Positions 22,751 through 34,131 are shown, numbered from the stretch's first letter. The stretch is DNA of 64,000 nucleotides from Cycas panzhihuaensis (GCA_023213395.1 CM041465.1:114335741-114399740); one strand, 5' to 3'. A program made the numbers and translations. Notes: generated from the sequence alone by a model not told the origin.

Positions 22751-24939
22751 TATTGGGGTATATGCATCTATATGCCTTGGAATTCTTACTATAGCTTATC
22801 ATTATGCATTCTACTAATTTATTAAGAGAATATGGCTTCAAAGATTCAAACAATTATTTTCATCCTATTATGTGGTTGGATGCCTCATAGTAAATATAAT
22901 AGATATCGTCATCTTTGGTGTAAGTAGAAAGTGCTTTTTACAAAAACCTCATCTTTGGTTTGTATTTGTAGCTTTGGATTTATTTCTTATATGGTTTCAT
23001 GAAAAATGAAAGATGGATTTATTTTATGATGAATAAGGCTACATTTTGATGAAGAAATGTATTGATTTTACTTTATGATGTATGATAGGTCATGATGTGA
23101 TGTGTACTTTACTATCACCTATTGATGACTAAGACTATGCCATTAAAACTTTTCTTCACAATTAATTTAATCTAATTTTTTCTTTAAAACTTGCTATTTT
23201 TATACTTTAGTCTTGATTTTAGCCAACTTTTTATCGGTTTTACTCATTTTTAGGCGTGTTCCTGCTATTTTCATATTGTTCTAGGCCTCTTTACTCATTT
23301 ATAGAGTTATTTATGCCTTAATTTATGTTTAAAAATTAATTTTTGACTTTTTGATGAGCTGATTTTCACTTCCCTTATTATCACATTTTTTGTGTTGCCA
23401 AAAACATGATCGGTCACATTTTTAGAGTAAAGTCACATTTTTGGTACGTATAAAAATATGACCGATCATGGTTTTTATTGTCATGCATATAAAATTTAGC
23501 TAATACACCAAAATTTTGTATGTTCATACCCAAATCTAATGGATTCTTATTTCTTTAATGCCCAGGAATGCTGAGTAGTATTGTGTGACTTATTGTAAAG
23601 AGAAAAGATGTGATTTGCTCAAGTTTTTGTTGGATTTTTAATGTTTTTTTAGAGATCTTTTGAGGACTTCTACTGCTGTGACTTCAAGATTAATTTTTAT
23701 GGTGCTTATAGGTGAAATCAAGAGAAGAATTTGATGATGTGACTTACTTATTTATTGGTGTTTGATTATTAATGGTATGATCTTCAACTTTTATGGTTTT
23801 CTTTTAGAGTTTTCAGCCTCAAAGTTCTTCTAAATTAGTAAGGTCTTTCTTATATGAGTTTTGCATGTTTTACTATTTTCTAAAGGTTATCTTTTGCTCA
23901 AAACTTACTCTTTCTTTTGGCTAGTTATTATGGTGATCTTGTATGCATTTTTTAGCTTGAAGTACTTGCTGAAAGGCCAACCCTTTATGAGGTTCATAAG
24001 GGATAGGCTAAGGTGGGGCATAGTCATCTCTCCATTATTTATGTAGCTACACTTTCCTATTTTTATGTACCAATTCATATTTTAAGCACTTTGCCATCCC
24101 TTTTAGCTTTGATTGGTTATGATTAAGCCCTTTTTGCTTGTTGTTTCTCTTTCTTTACTTGTTTTAAAGGAGAAACTTGAAAAAGTTGATCAATTAAAGA
24201 AAAGAAGTCATTATGACGTAGATTTATGTATAAGGAAAGAATTCTTGATTCTCTAGTTTCATTGTTTGCTTGATTTTACTTTTAATATTGCTTTCCTTTC
24301 CTTAGAAAGAAAATTTAAAGTGTTGAATAGAAAATGCATGCTTGATTATTTCAGATTGTTTGGAGTTTCAAGGCCCTAATTAAGATAGAATCTTCAAAGT
24401 TGTGAAGCTAGTATCTTGTATGAGGATTATTATTGAGTTTTCTTATTTGCATACAACTTTAAAAGGTCTAAAAATTCATTTTTAATAGAAATAATATGTC
24501 TTTGAAGTCTCTTTTTTTGTATCATAGGACATTCATTCAAAGAAAAGCTTGCATGTATGAGAGGTAAAATCTTTTAAATAACATTGCATGTTATTAATCT
24601 CTTTGAAAGACTATATAAAGCAAATTACATGGTGTGTTTCATATTTTGTTGGTACTTTTTATTTCATAGTGAAGAGCTCATATTACATTTAAAAGGATAA
24701 TTTTGTAGTTGCTTAGCACCCTTCATCTTAAAAAAGAAAAAAATACAAAAAGCATATTACATACATCTAGTTTTAGTCTTTCCTTGCTTAATCAGTTAAA
24801 GTTAAAATAGACCTTTTTACTTCATAAATTACCTTTATTTATTTTGATTTATTTTGTAAAACATAAAAAATAAATAAAACACTAAATAAAAAAGAGAAAA
24901 GGAAAAAAAAAAATCCATTTGCTTAACCCTTCCCTTTAT
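22751..24939. other. AT-rich stretch, part probably the left half of element D's 5' LTR
   Basis: No gene recognised. Because C inserted in the D LTR (D's primer site is at 62608), the sequence just left of 24940 must be the upstream part of that LTR. Its TG start was not found; it lies somewhere right of about 22750. The stretch includes the inverted repeat at 23400-23476. Confidence 0.4.
23400..23476. repeat. Inverted repeat with 25-bp arms around ATGATCGGTCA
   Basis: Left arm 23400-23424 and right arm 23451-23476 are near-perfect reverse complements (AAAAACATGATCGGTCACAT versus the CC/AT variant). The 26-bp loop has another GTCACATTTTT. RNA could form a hairpin; it could also be a miniature element end. 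Confidence 0.6.
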
Positions 24940-24944
24940 CCTAG
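24940..24944. other. Target-site duplication of element C, left copy (CCTAG)
   Basis: Next to the LTR end at 24945. The right copy at 62265-62269 reads CTTAG, one base different. Confidence 0.55.
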
Positions 24945-26321
24945 TGGAATCACGCCTCTCAGGTCACCAGATTAGAAGAGATTAAGCCAACATAACTAAT
25001 AACTTTGTGGCTAAGGATCTATAAGAATAAGAAAGAATGATCATCCATGAAGGTTCGAGGACCCATAAATGGTGTACAAACTCCCTTTTAGGTAAACACC
25101 TCCTTGATTCAGAGCTGGGGCAAAAGAGGGATCTCCTTAGTTTTCCAAGTAACCTCTAAAAGGACCCTCCCATCCTAGATGGCTAAGGAAAGAGGGTGAA
25201 GGTGAAGGTGCACCTCTTCTTATGAAGAGGGGATGAGCAAAACAAGTCCTAACCAAAGGGAGAAGAGACTTGCACACAAGCTGTGAGTGACTAGTAGCGT
25301 GAGTGAATAAGGAAAGATTTGGGTTGAAAGACCAACTTCAGACTAAAGGTGAAGCCAAGGGAGGCTTCTCTAAAGAGAGAAAAGATGACCTCGAGAGAAG
25401 GTACCCTCAAGACACTACACCTAAAATGGAGGTCAGGTGTAGGAGATTAGACAAGGTATATTGTTCCTACATTTATGTTTATTATATAGTAAGGTAATGT
25501 AGGAATATAGGTTATTGTTGTTTATATTATGTTTCTTAATAGTGAGGAAAATGAACTCAAAAGAAACAATGCACTCACTCTCTCTTTCCTAAGTACTAAC
25601 CTCACTCTTTTTATCTTTCATAAACATGGGAAAAAGAAGGGCAAGCAAGCAACCAAGGAAAAGAATAAGAGTGTGAAATACAAACCCACTTAATAATATG
25701 CAAGAGGGGAGCAAGGTATAAATGGAAAGATGCATAACCTGCCTTGCCCAAATCCTAGCAGAAACAAGGATTTAGGTGAGAGAGGGAATGAGTAAGTAGA
25801 GAAAGGTAACACATATTGATGTGAGTTAACTAATTTACCTCTATGCACCTAATGAGGTAAGCAACAACAACCAATAGAAAGTAAGCTATATATTCCTTTT
25901 ATTTTTTCTTTTTCATTTGGGAGAAAAAAAAAAAGAGGGGGAGAAAGGCGAGAATAGGAAAGACAAGGTAGGAAAACATACTCGAGAATCAAATGGTTGG
26001 TGTAGCATCTTCCTTGCTTCCTTCATAGTCCAAGCTTTTCTCCTTGATGTGCCTTATCGCAAATAATGTGGTGAAGGGAGCACCAGCAAAAGGGGGCTTC
26101 CTTACATTCCCCAAAACTCAAATATAAAAGAAACTAAATGGAACGAATGAAATGCCTCTATTTGAAATTTTAAAGCATAATAATAATAATAATTGGGAAG
26201 GGAAAGCATACCTAAAATGAAGGTCTTTGTTCACTCTGAAGCATATGGAACTTGCACAACACAAGGTTTGGCCTTTCCCAAAGGGCTCTAGTTGCGTGTG
26301 GGAGCAAGTGTATATAAGAAG

Positions 26322-26347
26322 ATATATATATATATATATGTGTGTGT
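26322..26347. repeat. AT/TG microsatellite in the C 3' LTR
   Basis: An (AT)n run passing to (TG)n. The matching place in the 5' LTR (about 60411-60425) has a shorter run, so it changed after insertion. Confidence 0.7.
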
Positions 26348-26819
26348 TCCTTTTCAAGGGAAAAGGGTAAAAGATAATAGACTTAATAAATACCTATTAA
26401 ATAACAAAACATATAATATTAGTATTATTTTACCTTGTATACACGATAAACAAGTAATGTGGAAAAAGGGGGGTGAAAGGGAAGAAGACGGGTAGCCTCG
26501 GAATGGCTAACCCTCCTAACTAAAAAGTCCACACGTTCCCAAGCACTCAAGCCAATGACTAGGAAGGTCAAGACCACTTAATAGTAAGAGTAAAATAGGT
26601 TTTGCATATGGAAGAAAAAGTTGCAAGAAAGCTGTAAAAGTTGTAAAGTGTAACTTTTATAAGATTTTGCAAAAGTAAGCCCCAAAGCTAAAAAGACAAA
26701 AAAGAGGGCTGATAACTAGGTTGCATGTAGTTCTTACTGGCTAATTATAGGCATAGCAAGGGGTTACCTAAATTGCAATTAGCAGAGGTCCCCACTCCAA
26801 AAGTTTTTTGGGTAGTAAG

Positions 26820-26824
26820 GAAGG
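26820..26824. other. Target-site duplication of element B, left copy (GAAGG)
   Basis: Identical to 43680-43684. The unoccupied version of the site is in C's other LTR at 60918-60922 (GAATG) with matching flanks on both sides. Confidence 0.9.
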
Positions 26825-29539
26825 TGGATGTGCGTCTACGGGATAGTTACCTAACTAAATAGGTATGGTAAGAGCGAGTGATAATATGATCCAGAAAGAG
26901 ACCTATAAGTAGGGTAAGTATGACGCAGGGTGCCCCATGTGCCGGAGCACGAGTTTAGGACCTGTAATGGAATATAGCTACCAAAGGGTGATCCCCCCAC
27001 TTCGAATAAGAGGTGAGGAGCCATAAGGTTAGCCTGGGTTGACCTAAGGGAAGGATCCTCCCACCCTTGGATGGCCGAAAGGGGACAGAAAGGAACCTTC
27101 AAGGGTTTCCCTAGAGCAACGGGAAATAAGGGAGGATAAGTAAGCGGTTGGCCTATGGACAGGGTCACTTTGGTTATCTGGTGAAGCGGGGAACCAAAGG
27201 AAAGTAAGACGAGTGACCCAAGAAGGTGGGTCAAGGTGTGCCTAAGCAAACTAACCAAACACACAAGTAATAAGGGGAGTAGGAAGCTTGCATGGCAAAG
27301 GGAAGGGAAAGGTGAAAAGGAGAAATTCCTAAGACCTTTTCCTATGGGTAGAGAAGATGCATGCAATGAAATAAATAAAGCATGAACCGAAAGTAAAGTT
27401 AAGTTCCCCTTTTGATTTCCAATGAGTTAATTACTACTTATGTAAAAGAAATTCAAAAGGAAAGAGTGGTAGGGTGGAGCAAAGCATGTACCCAGACCAG
27501 AGGTGTGTTGTGACAATGCCACACCTAAGGGACACCAAAACTACTCCACAAGGCGAGGCGGTTGTGAAGCGTCGCGGTGGGTTGGAATGAGGGGCTCTCT
27601 TACCTTTCCCAGAAAAATACTAAAGTACAAAACCAAGGAAAGAGAGAAACCAAATACTAGTAATAGATGAAGTATGAAAGTACAACATGCATAGGAGCAC
27701 TTACCGGCAACAGGACGAGCGAGAAAGACCCTTTGCGCTCTCCAAGTACCTACAAGCAAATGGTGACCTCCCCCTTTCCGGAGAAAGGGTACTAACATGC
27801 AATGACAAGGTCCTAATAATACATATCTATGCCATACGAATATAAACTTAGACACGTATATGTTAGCATCAACACAATGATAATAATATGTAAAGGAGGA
27901 CAACCAAAGCAAAAGGAAAGTAACCGGTAAGCCTTGGAGTGGCCCACCTCCCACAAAGAATAACCCTAACCTCCCCCAAAAGACACAAGGCAGTGAGGGC
28001 AAGGCTAAGAAGGATGGCTGAAAATAGTAGCAAGGGAGTTGAAAAGATCCAAGAAGACCTACGACAAGCCGGGGTGCTAGGAAGAGCAAACCGGGCTGCC
28101 GGGAAAAGAGTTGGGCAAAGAACAAGCAGTCGGGACTTATGTGAGTTGCCCGGACCTAAGCACCAACCCTTAAACTAGCACTACAATGTGTGACAACACT
28201 GATTTCAGCAACTAAGAAAGGGCCAACAAACCCTTGTTTGAGTGCCAAGGACAGCACGAGGCAATGGGAAGGTTTGGGGGGCTAAAAGCCGCTTGAGGAG
28301 CGTGGAAGGTGGTGTAGAATCAACCCAGCTCTCTCCCAAACCCTATGTTAACCCTCTATGCCGCTACCTTGAGCAACAAACATAGGCAAAGAGGTGCTAT
28401 AACAAGGGCAAAACAGTCTAATATAAAGAGGAGAACAACCCTCACAAAGACAAGCAAAGAAACAAGCAAGATAGGGCATCAATTGCATAAGGAAAATAAC
28501 TCAAATCAATGAATACATGAGAGGAAGAGGAGAGGTGCTTGCCTCAGCCAAGGGCTGGTAAGGAGAGGCTGAGAAATCAGCCCAAAAATTGTGGTGTAGC
28601 AGGTTTGGGACCCTACTAATGGAGTTGGAGGAAGAACACCTGTACTTAGAATGCTTGATGGCTGCCCGGGGCAAGAATCTGCTGAAATCTCTCGAAGGGG
28701 CCCTCTCCAAGGTGTGTGAGGGGCTTAGAAGATGTCCTAGCCACACCAAAGGAGAGTTGGGTATTAGAGGAGAGACGCAGGTCCCATAGTAGCAGCAGGG
28801 TAGCAGAGAATAGTAGAGCACAACATGGTTTCCTTGAGGAGTAATCTAAAAAGTGAGCCAAAAGTTCTCAAAAATGAGTAGATCATGACTTAAGTACCCA
28901 ACCCAAACCCTAAAGCGAGTGATTAGGGCATGGCTGGTAGCGAGTGAAGTCACGATACATGTGGCAGTTTCACAATAAATGCGAAATTACCATGGTGGAT
29001 TTTAAAAAACAAGTTGGAATAGTCATCCCGCCGCAAAATCTATGGTATCGTGGATATTCTGGTGGTACCACGAAAATCTTGACGGTATTCACTCGGAGGC
29101 AAAACCAGGCCTAACCAACCAGTCTAGGCTGGGGGCAGATGACAAAAAGGGCCAATAGAGGGTTGAGACACCTACTCGGGGGTAAACAAGCTAACAAACG
29201 GGTCCAAAAGAGCAAAAATAGGGCTCAAACGTTGTGGCAAGTCAACCAAACAATGACGGGTCATCACACGGGCAGAGGTGGCGCAAGCCAAGTGGATCCT
29301 GGAGCAAGGAGGGCATAATGCGGGAAGTGGAGTGGCCACCAGGGTGCCACACTTGCTGGGAGTGTGCCCCTGCTATAGTCATCATAGGCTAAAATGAGTG
29401 TAGATGAAGGCAAAGTCGTCTACAAGGCTACAAACATGCAAGCAAACGCTCATCAAAAGAAAGCGATGATAAGGTGAGAAACATACCTACACTTACCTAA
29501 ATTGATAATTCTGTATCCATTCCCGGAAGCCAGGAAACA
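26825..29539 (-). repeat. 3' LTR of element B (2,715 bp)
   Basis: Starts TGTTTCCTGG at 29539 after the polypurine tract and ends ATCCA at 26825. Nearly collinear with 40965-43679. Most differences between the two LTRs look like C-to-T or G-to-A; where the 5' LTR keeps CpG pairs (43158-43220) this copy has TG or CA (29035-29095). Confidence 0.92.
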
Positions 29540-29551
29540 CTGCCCCCTTGG
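29540..29551 (-). other. Polypurine tract, element B
   Basis: Minus strand CCAAGGGGGCAG, directly before TGTTTCC of the 3' LTR. Confidence 0.88.
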
Positions 29552-29949
29552 CAGTAGAGCCTCGCCACTCAGAAGCTTGGTGCGATGGCAAATGCTGGCA
29601 ACACAACTGTCAGTAGCACATGTGTATATAGATATATCAATCAAGATCATAACGATGGCGGGGGTCTTGCAAGTGTCGTGGCGGAACGCGTGGATACGAA
29701 AGCGGCAGTGGAGATAACATAGGGGTTGCCTATGAGCCACCTGGGAACCGACTGGAAAAATGAGAAAGGCGAGGGGGTTGCCCCCACCACAAAAGATGCA
29801 GAAGGATATGTATAACCAAATAAAGAGTAAATATGTGGTAGGCACCATAGTTTTACCTCATTAGCAGCCAGGTTTTGGAGGTGCGAATGGGTCGCAAAGC
29901 AAAGTGTACGACGACCTGGGGCTTGGGCGATAGGGGAGCTAGACAAGCC
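29552..29949 (-). other. Noncoding stretch between second RNase H ORF and polypurine tract, element B
   Basis: About 400 bp equivalent to 5660-6070 in A. No conserved reading frame between copies. Confidence 0.5.
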
Positions 29950-30372
29950 TCAGGGACGGTCAGCAAGGAGAGGAAGGCACCGCTCAAGGATGAGGTGAAC
30001 AAGACTATCTGCCTCAGCGTTGAGGGCTCGAGGGATATGTTGGATATCGACGGAAGAGAAGCAGGCCAGGAGAGACCTGACAGCAGAAGCAAGAGTCCTC
30101 AAGTGAGGGCATCGCACCTGGTAGACCTGGGTGAGATGAGACACTACAACTTGAGAGTCGCAAAGCAAAACAATGGATCCATGATGGAAATGGAGAGCAT
30201 CAGTAAGGGCTTCAATAACAGTTGTATATTTGGCTTCATTATTAGTAGCCTCTAGGAGGAAGATCCCAGAGCAGAGAAGATCGTGTCTAGAAGGGCTGCG
30301 GAGAATCAATGCAGCGGCAGAAGGTCCAAGATTACCGCGACTTCCGTCGTTGGTAAAGATGTAGATGGACAT
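29950..30372 (-). CDS. Second RNase H ORF of element B, 141 codons, open throughout
   Basis: The only uninterrupted copy of this ORF. Motifs: YIFTNDG then GPSAAA near residues 4-18 (the first catalytic Asp may be displaced, as A and C read FTDGG); EATNNEAKYTTVIEAL near 48; LLCDSQVVVSHLTQVYQVR near 72; PRALNAEADSLVH near 123. This is RNase HI-like and distinct from the RNase H attached to RT. ATG at 30372 is chosen because A (5237) and C (45917) start at the same place and length; the frame is open further up to 30417. It ends 0.4 kb before the LTR. A CTACCAG 25-30 bases before the ATG may be a splice acceptor. Expected substrate is the RNA strand of the reverse-transcription hybrid. Confidence 0.82.
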   Translation of the reverse strand: MSIYIFTNDGSRGNLGPSAAALILRSPSRHDLLCSGIFLLEATNNEAKYTTVIEALTDALHFHHGSIVLLCDSQVVVSHLTQVYQVRCPHLRTLASAVRSLLACFSSVDIQHIPRALNAEADSLVHLILERCLPLLADRP

Positions 30373-30888
30373 GGGTGACACAAAGTCCTGGTAGTCAGTA
30401 GATAATGAAAGCAACACTCAAAAGGCAAGTGGAAAGTGGTCGTGAAGGGTAGGAGGACCTAGCAATGAGGTTACCCAGGGTGAGAGCAAGCAGTTCGATC
30501 ACCGGCAGAGAGTGGTCAGAGAAAAAAGCCTCTTGGGGTGGCCAAAGGTTGCTTCGGAAAGCAAAACATGCCCCCGGACGGGGGAGCATTCCCTTTGGGG
30601 ACCCCAAGATTGAGAAAGGACTACGGAAACGAGTCCAAGGCGACGAAACAAGGAAAACGAGTATAAACTTGGGCATGCATGGGAGTGGCACGTAAAATGA
30701 GATGGAAGGACCCAGGAAAAGTGTAAAAATGAGGCACCATAAATGCACCTATGAGAAAGCGCAAAAAGGGTATCAAGAGAGCACAATGGGTGACAGGGCT
30801 AGAAGGCAAAGACAATCAGGGGAACGGGACAGTCTCAATGGCAGTCACGGGGCCAAAAACGGAGGAAGTACTTGTTGGGGCCCCCGCC
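30373..30888. other. Divergent intergenic region, element B
   Basis: Lies between the starts of the antisense transcription unit (+) and the second RNase H ORF (-), 516 bp. It contains the conserved LTLGNLIARSSYPSRPL-encoding stretch on the minus strand. A shared regulatory region is an inference from the head-to-head layout. Confidence 0.45.
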
Positions 30889-30897
30889 TATATAAGG
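30889..30897 (+). promoter_or_regulatory. TATA box of the element B antisense promoter
   Basis: TATATAAGG, preceded by C-rich CCCCCGCC and followed by the conserved leader (TTTTCACCAGCTCTC, then AGCGGAGCGCCACCTAACTT). The matching boxes are at 4735-4745 in A and 46488-46498 in C. Confidence 0.72.
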
Positions 30898-31332
30898 AAA
30901 TTAAACAGAAAATGGGTTCATTTTCACCAGCTCTCGTATGAAACTAGAGTTATTCCCTTATGCAGCGGAGCGCCACCTAACTTCCGAGGCACGCAGGGAG
31001 AGATCAGACCGTTGGATTAGAGATCGGGGAGAGTCAGCAGGATTGGCAGGACGATATGGCGACAGCGAGACCGGATCCAATGAGTGGATGTCACTGAACC
31101 CAACCCATTTCAAAGTTTAAATTTTATTACTTTTTTGTAATTTTTGTGTGGTTCTAGTGCCCCTTATGGGCGATCAGAGGCCTCTCAGAGTTCGAATCAG
31201 ACCCAGAAATAGGCGGGGACCTGGGCATTAGGGAGCCCTGGTCCTGGTGGGCCCCAGGGGGTCCACCAGAAAAACTTTTTAGTTTTCGAGGCAAAAATCC
31301 CCCCTTTTGGGGGATCGCCGTTCACACTGTAG

Positions 31333-31414
31333 TAATGATCGCGGTGCAGCGGTCATTATCGTGGGACTCGATAACCGTGGGACCCGCCCTAAACTTAGCG
31401 GTACCACTAAGTTC
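31333..31414. promoter_or_regulatory. Two palindromes in the antisense leader of element B
   Basis: First, 31333-31358: arms TAATGATCGC and GCGGTCATTA, one mismatch, loop GGTGCA. Second, 31391-31414: AAACTTAG and CTAAGTTC around a GGTACC centre. Same order and spacing in A and C. The second matches the LTR palindrome of A almost exactly. Confidence 0.65.
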
Positions 31415-31564
31415 AGTGTGGTATGAAGCCAAGCAAGCAAAAAAAGGGCAAAGGGGCCCAAAGAGCCCCAAATCTCAGGCAGAGAGAGTTTTGAGAGAGT
31501 AAGGAGTGATAGTAACTAACACGAAGCTAACTTTGATCGTTTTTGGTGTGGGCAGGCTATCATC

Positions 31565-33343
31565 GCAGTAGATAACCACGAGAACGTAGGTATGGCCATG
31601 TTGAGCTACATGGAGATGGCATCACAGGAGGATAGAGAGATCCTGCAGAGGTGTGATCTATACAAGGCCCTCAAGACACCCCAGTATGCATCAGATCAGA
31701 GATTGCTGGTCGACATAGTATCCCATTCGGATAGGAGGAGACATGTATTCCACCTACCGTAGGTAGGTGATGTGATGGTCACGTCGAGAGATATATGGCA
31801 GATACTGGGAGTACCAGCGACAGGGAGGTCAGTGAGATTGGGGAAGTTGCCTAGCACCGAGGCAGCGCACAGGGAGGCAGCCCTGTTCTTCACAGGAGCA
31901 AATAGATGGGAGCGGAGGGGAGCTCCCCTCTAGACTATACTGATGTCAGGGATTCCTCAGGTGAGGAAGCTGGTTATACTGTGCGTTCTATTCTGGATTT
32001 CCCAGAAATAGAACTATAGAGAGATACCGGGTGGATGGTTGGATGCAGTTTGCCACTACAAAGCCAATGAAAGGATGGACTAGGTGACCCTGATAGCAAC
32101 AAACCTCATCGTCTGGTAGAATCTATCGGGATGGTGACAGGCGGTTATCATATAGCACTGCTTCTTTCGATGTTAGTTTTTTGATCATTTTGCGGTAGTG
32201 GCACCAGCTAGGGGACCACACCCCATCACAGAGCAGGCCCCGATGGTCCACAGGTGGCAGACTCAGTTGAGAGGGATCGAGGACTGGGCCCATGTCTGAC
32301 GATCGGTGGAGGCAACATCACTAGACCTCCTCACCCTGCCAGACTACATAGCAGAGCCCTGCAGGACGGTGAGATGGGATAGTGACGATGAGGCAGGCAG
32401 AGCAGGAGTGCCTGCAGGCGATGATGGAGATGATGATGCAGATGATGGAGGAGATGGAGCCAGCCCGTCATGACCTGCAGGAGAGGCAGGTCCCTCAGGG
32501 ATGGCAGGAGGTGCAGAAGGTCCATCCAGGGCTTCCAGAGGAGAGGCAAGCCCATCAAGCATGCAGGACGAGAGTAGGGGGCCCGTGACTAGGGCCCGCA
32601 GGCTGTGGATCATGATGGGATCCGAAGGGATGAGAGCTGATCCAGTCCCTGCAAGGAGGGAGGCCTAGGCAGAGGAGGTGCCAGAGGATGAGGCACCCAT
32701 AGCTGGCGGAGAGCCAGGAGGGGAGGATGCCGCACAACCAGAGGAGTCGACGGCCACAGCAGGTGAGACATAACCCTTTCTAGTGTCGTTTGGCATCCAG
32801 ATAGATATTTGATTTGGTTTGATTATGGTACATGGTGAGATATATACTGATACATGGCATGTTGCATTAGCAGGTGCAACAGAGATCTGAAGACTGATAG
32901 AGGCTATGATGAGGGAGATATTCCCTCAGGTGTATGCAAAGGGGCAACCACCCATCCAAGCAAGAGATGAGCCTAGAGCGGCAGGTGCCCACATGGAGGC
33001 ATTCACCCCATTGGTGAGGGTGAGGGACATATGGGCCGCAGAGTCCCAAGAGCATGTGGCATCCTGGGGACAGCTGCAGCAGGAGAGAGATGATGCGAGG
33101 TGCGAGAGGGACAAGCTACGCAGACGGGTGCAGGCTCTAGAGGCACATGGCAGAGCAGGCGGAGATGTCAGGAGCAGAGTCCAGCTAACGGTACTCACAA
33201 GGCACCTCAGAGTGACAGAGGAAGCACTCCGAGGGGAGAGGGATTGTATCCAGGCCCGATACGATCAACTGGTGGCACAGATGGTATCGAGGTCGAGTCG
33301 GAGCAGGATGCATACCCACACGGTGGCAATGACCCCGAGATGA
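31565..33343 (+). pseudogene. Element B antisense gene, probable plant-mobile-domain-like protein with coiled coil
   Basis: Two exons, 31565-32762 and 32874-33343, opposite in strand to gag-pol. Exon 1: NYENV-like start (the ATG of C is GCA here; first in-frame ATG at 31592), SDQRLLVDIVSHSDRRRHVF, then a VTSRDIWQILGVPATG block, EAAHREAALFF, RWERRGAP, MSGIPQVRKLVILCVLFWIS, MVHRWQTQLRGIEDWAHV, and an acidic Gly/Asp/Pro-rich tail. Exon 2: heptad-rich QQERDDARCERDKLRRRVQA, a likely coiled coil. The FHLP..V...DIWQILGVP block resembles the plant mobile domain; not certain. Stops: TAG near 31761, 31933 and 32011, TGA just after the intron, and terminal TGA 33341 where C has an Arg codon. Whether the protein serves the element is unknown. 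Confidence 0.72.
32763..32873 (+). other. Intron of the element B antisense gene (111 bp)
   Basis: Donor GCAG|GTGAGACATAACCC, acceptor TTGCATTAGCAG|G, T-rich inside. Joining the exons keeps one frame from the acidic tail to the coiled coil. Position and donor are shared with A and C. Confidence 0.78.
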
Positions 33344-34131
33344 CCTCGAGACGAGGAGAGCGAGTCGGGTAGCTCGTAGGTCCCAGGAGGAGCCTCGGAG
33401 GGATGTGGTCCCCAAGAGAGGGATCACATAGACCGAGAGATGGTACCCCAGGAGCAGGGCAGCAGTAGAGTAGGAGATGTACATATGATTCTGACAAGGG
33501 AAAGCACGGGCCTCCAGGGGGTCATATATAGGACCATATGATTGTACCCCCCTGCAAGGATACCAACTTCCCAGATGTATGATGTGACATGATTTTTTTG
33601 GATGTATATATATATACGGGGTAATTGGAACCCCATTTGGATATGAGATGCTGTGTATATATCATGTGTGGATGACATGAATGTTTGTTTTGTATGTTGT
33701 AAATGTTATGCTGTGGATTTTTTTATTGTGAATATTTTATTGTATAGTGTACACGTTCCCTTCTATGTATGGCTATATGTCTAATGGGAGCACACACACA
33801 CATCGTGAGTGGGGACGAGAGAGAGGTGTGAGGTTAGAGGATAGAGCGGCATACATGTCTACGGAAGAGCATAGCAGAATATGCGAAGGAAATGGTAGGC
33901 AAGAGAGAAGAGCGGCGATGCTCCAAAGCATCGTCCAGATTGGGGAATGCCCAAGTAGGAAGATAAAAGTTCCTAAGAAGGTACGGGAACGCGGGTTTCA
34001 CAGAAGGAACCAGAAACAAGAGGGAGGGTCCATCTTAAGTTGCCATTCTACCCATGGTTGGGAAGAATGGGGACAACCTAAGATGGTAGTTTAGGCTTAT
34101 TTCAGAGCAGGGCGAAGAGATCGCCAAAAGA
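33344..34131. other. Convergent 3' region between antisense gene and integrase, element B
   Basis: No gene. Contains a TATATATATA run near 33607 and T-rich sequence at 33660-33745 that could hold poly(A) signals of the antisense transcript; equivalent T-rich sequence is in C near 49360-49400. Confidence 0.45.

Larger units (their letters stand above)
24945..26824 (-). repeat. 3' LTR of element C, distal part
   Basis: Aligns base by base with 59023-60922 and in part with 56820-57842. Ends GATTCCA at 24945. Shared landmarks: the 'gaggtgcacctcttc' region near 25205, the purine runs near 25925 and an AT repeat near 26322. Confidence 0.85.

Noticed and set aside
26851-28125. Open frames of 171 and 194 codons on the minus strand in the B 3' LTR
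   Set aside because: They lie inside the LTR. The 5' LTR breaks both into pieces (41075-41505 and 41679-42261). Composition is that expected of CT-rich DNA, with no recognisable domain.
32331-32613. Minus-strand open frames opposite the antisense gene in B
   Set aside because: Complement of a Gly/Asp/Pro-rich coding tract; no domain and no match at the same frame in A or C.
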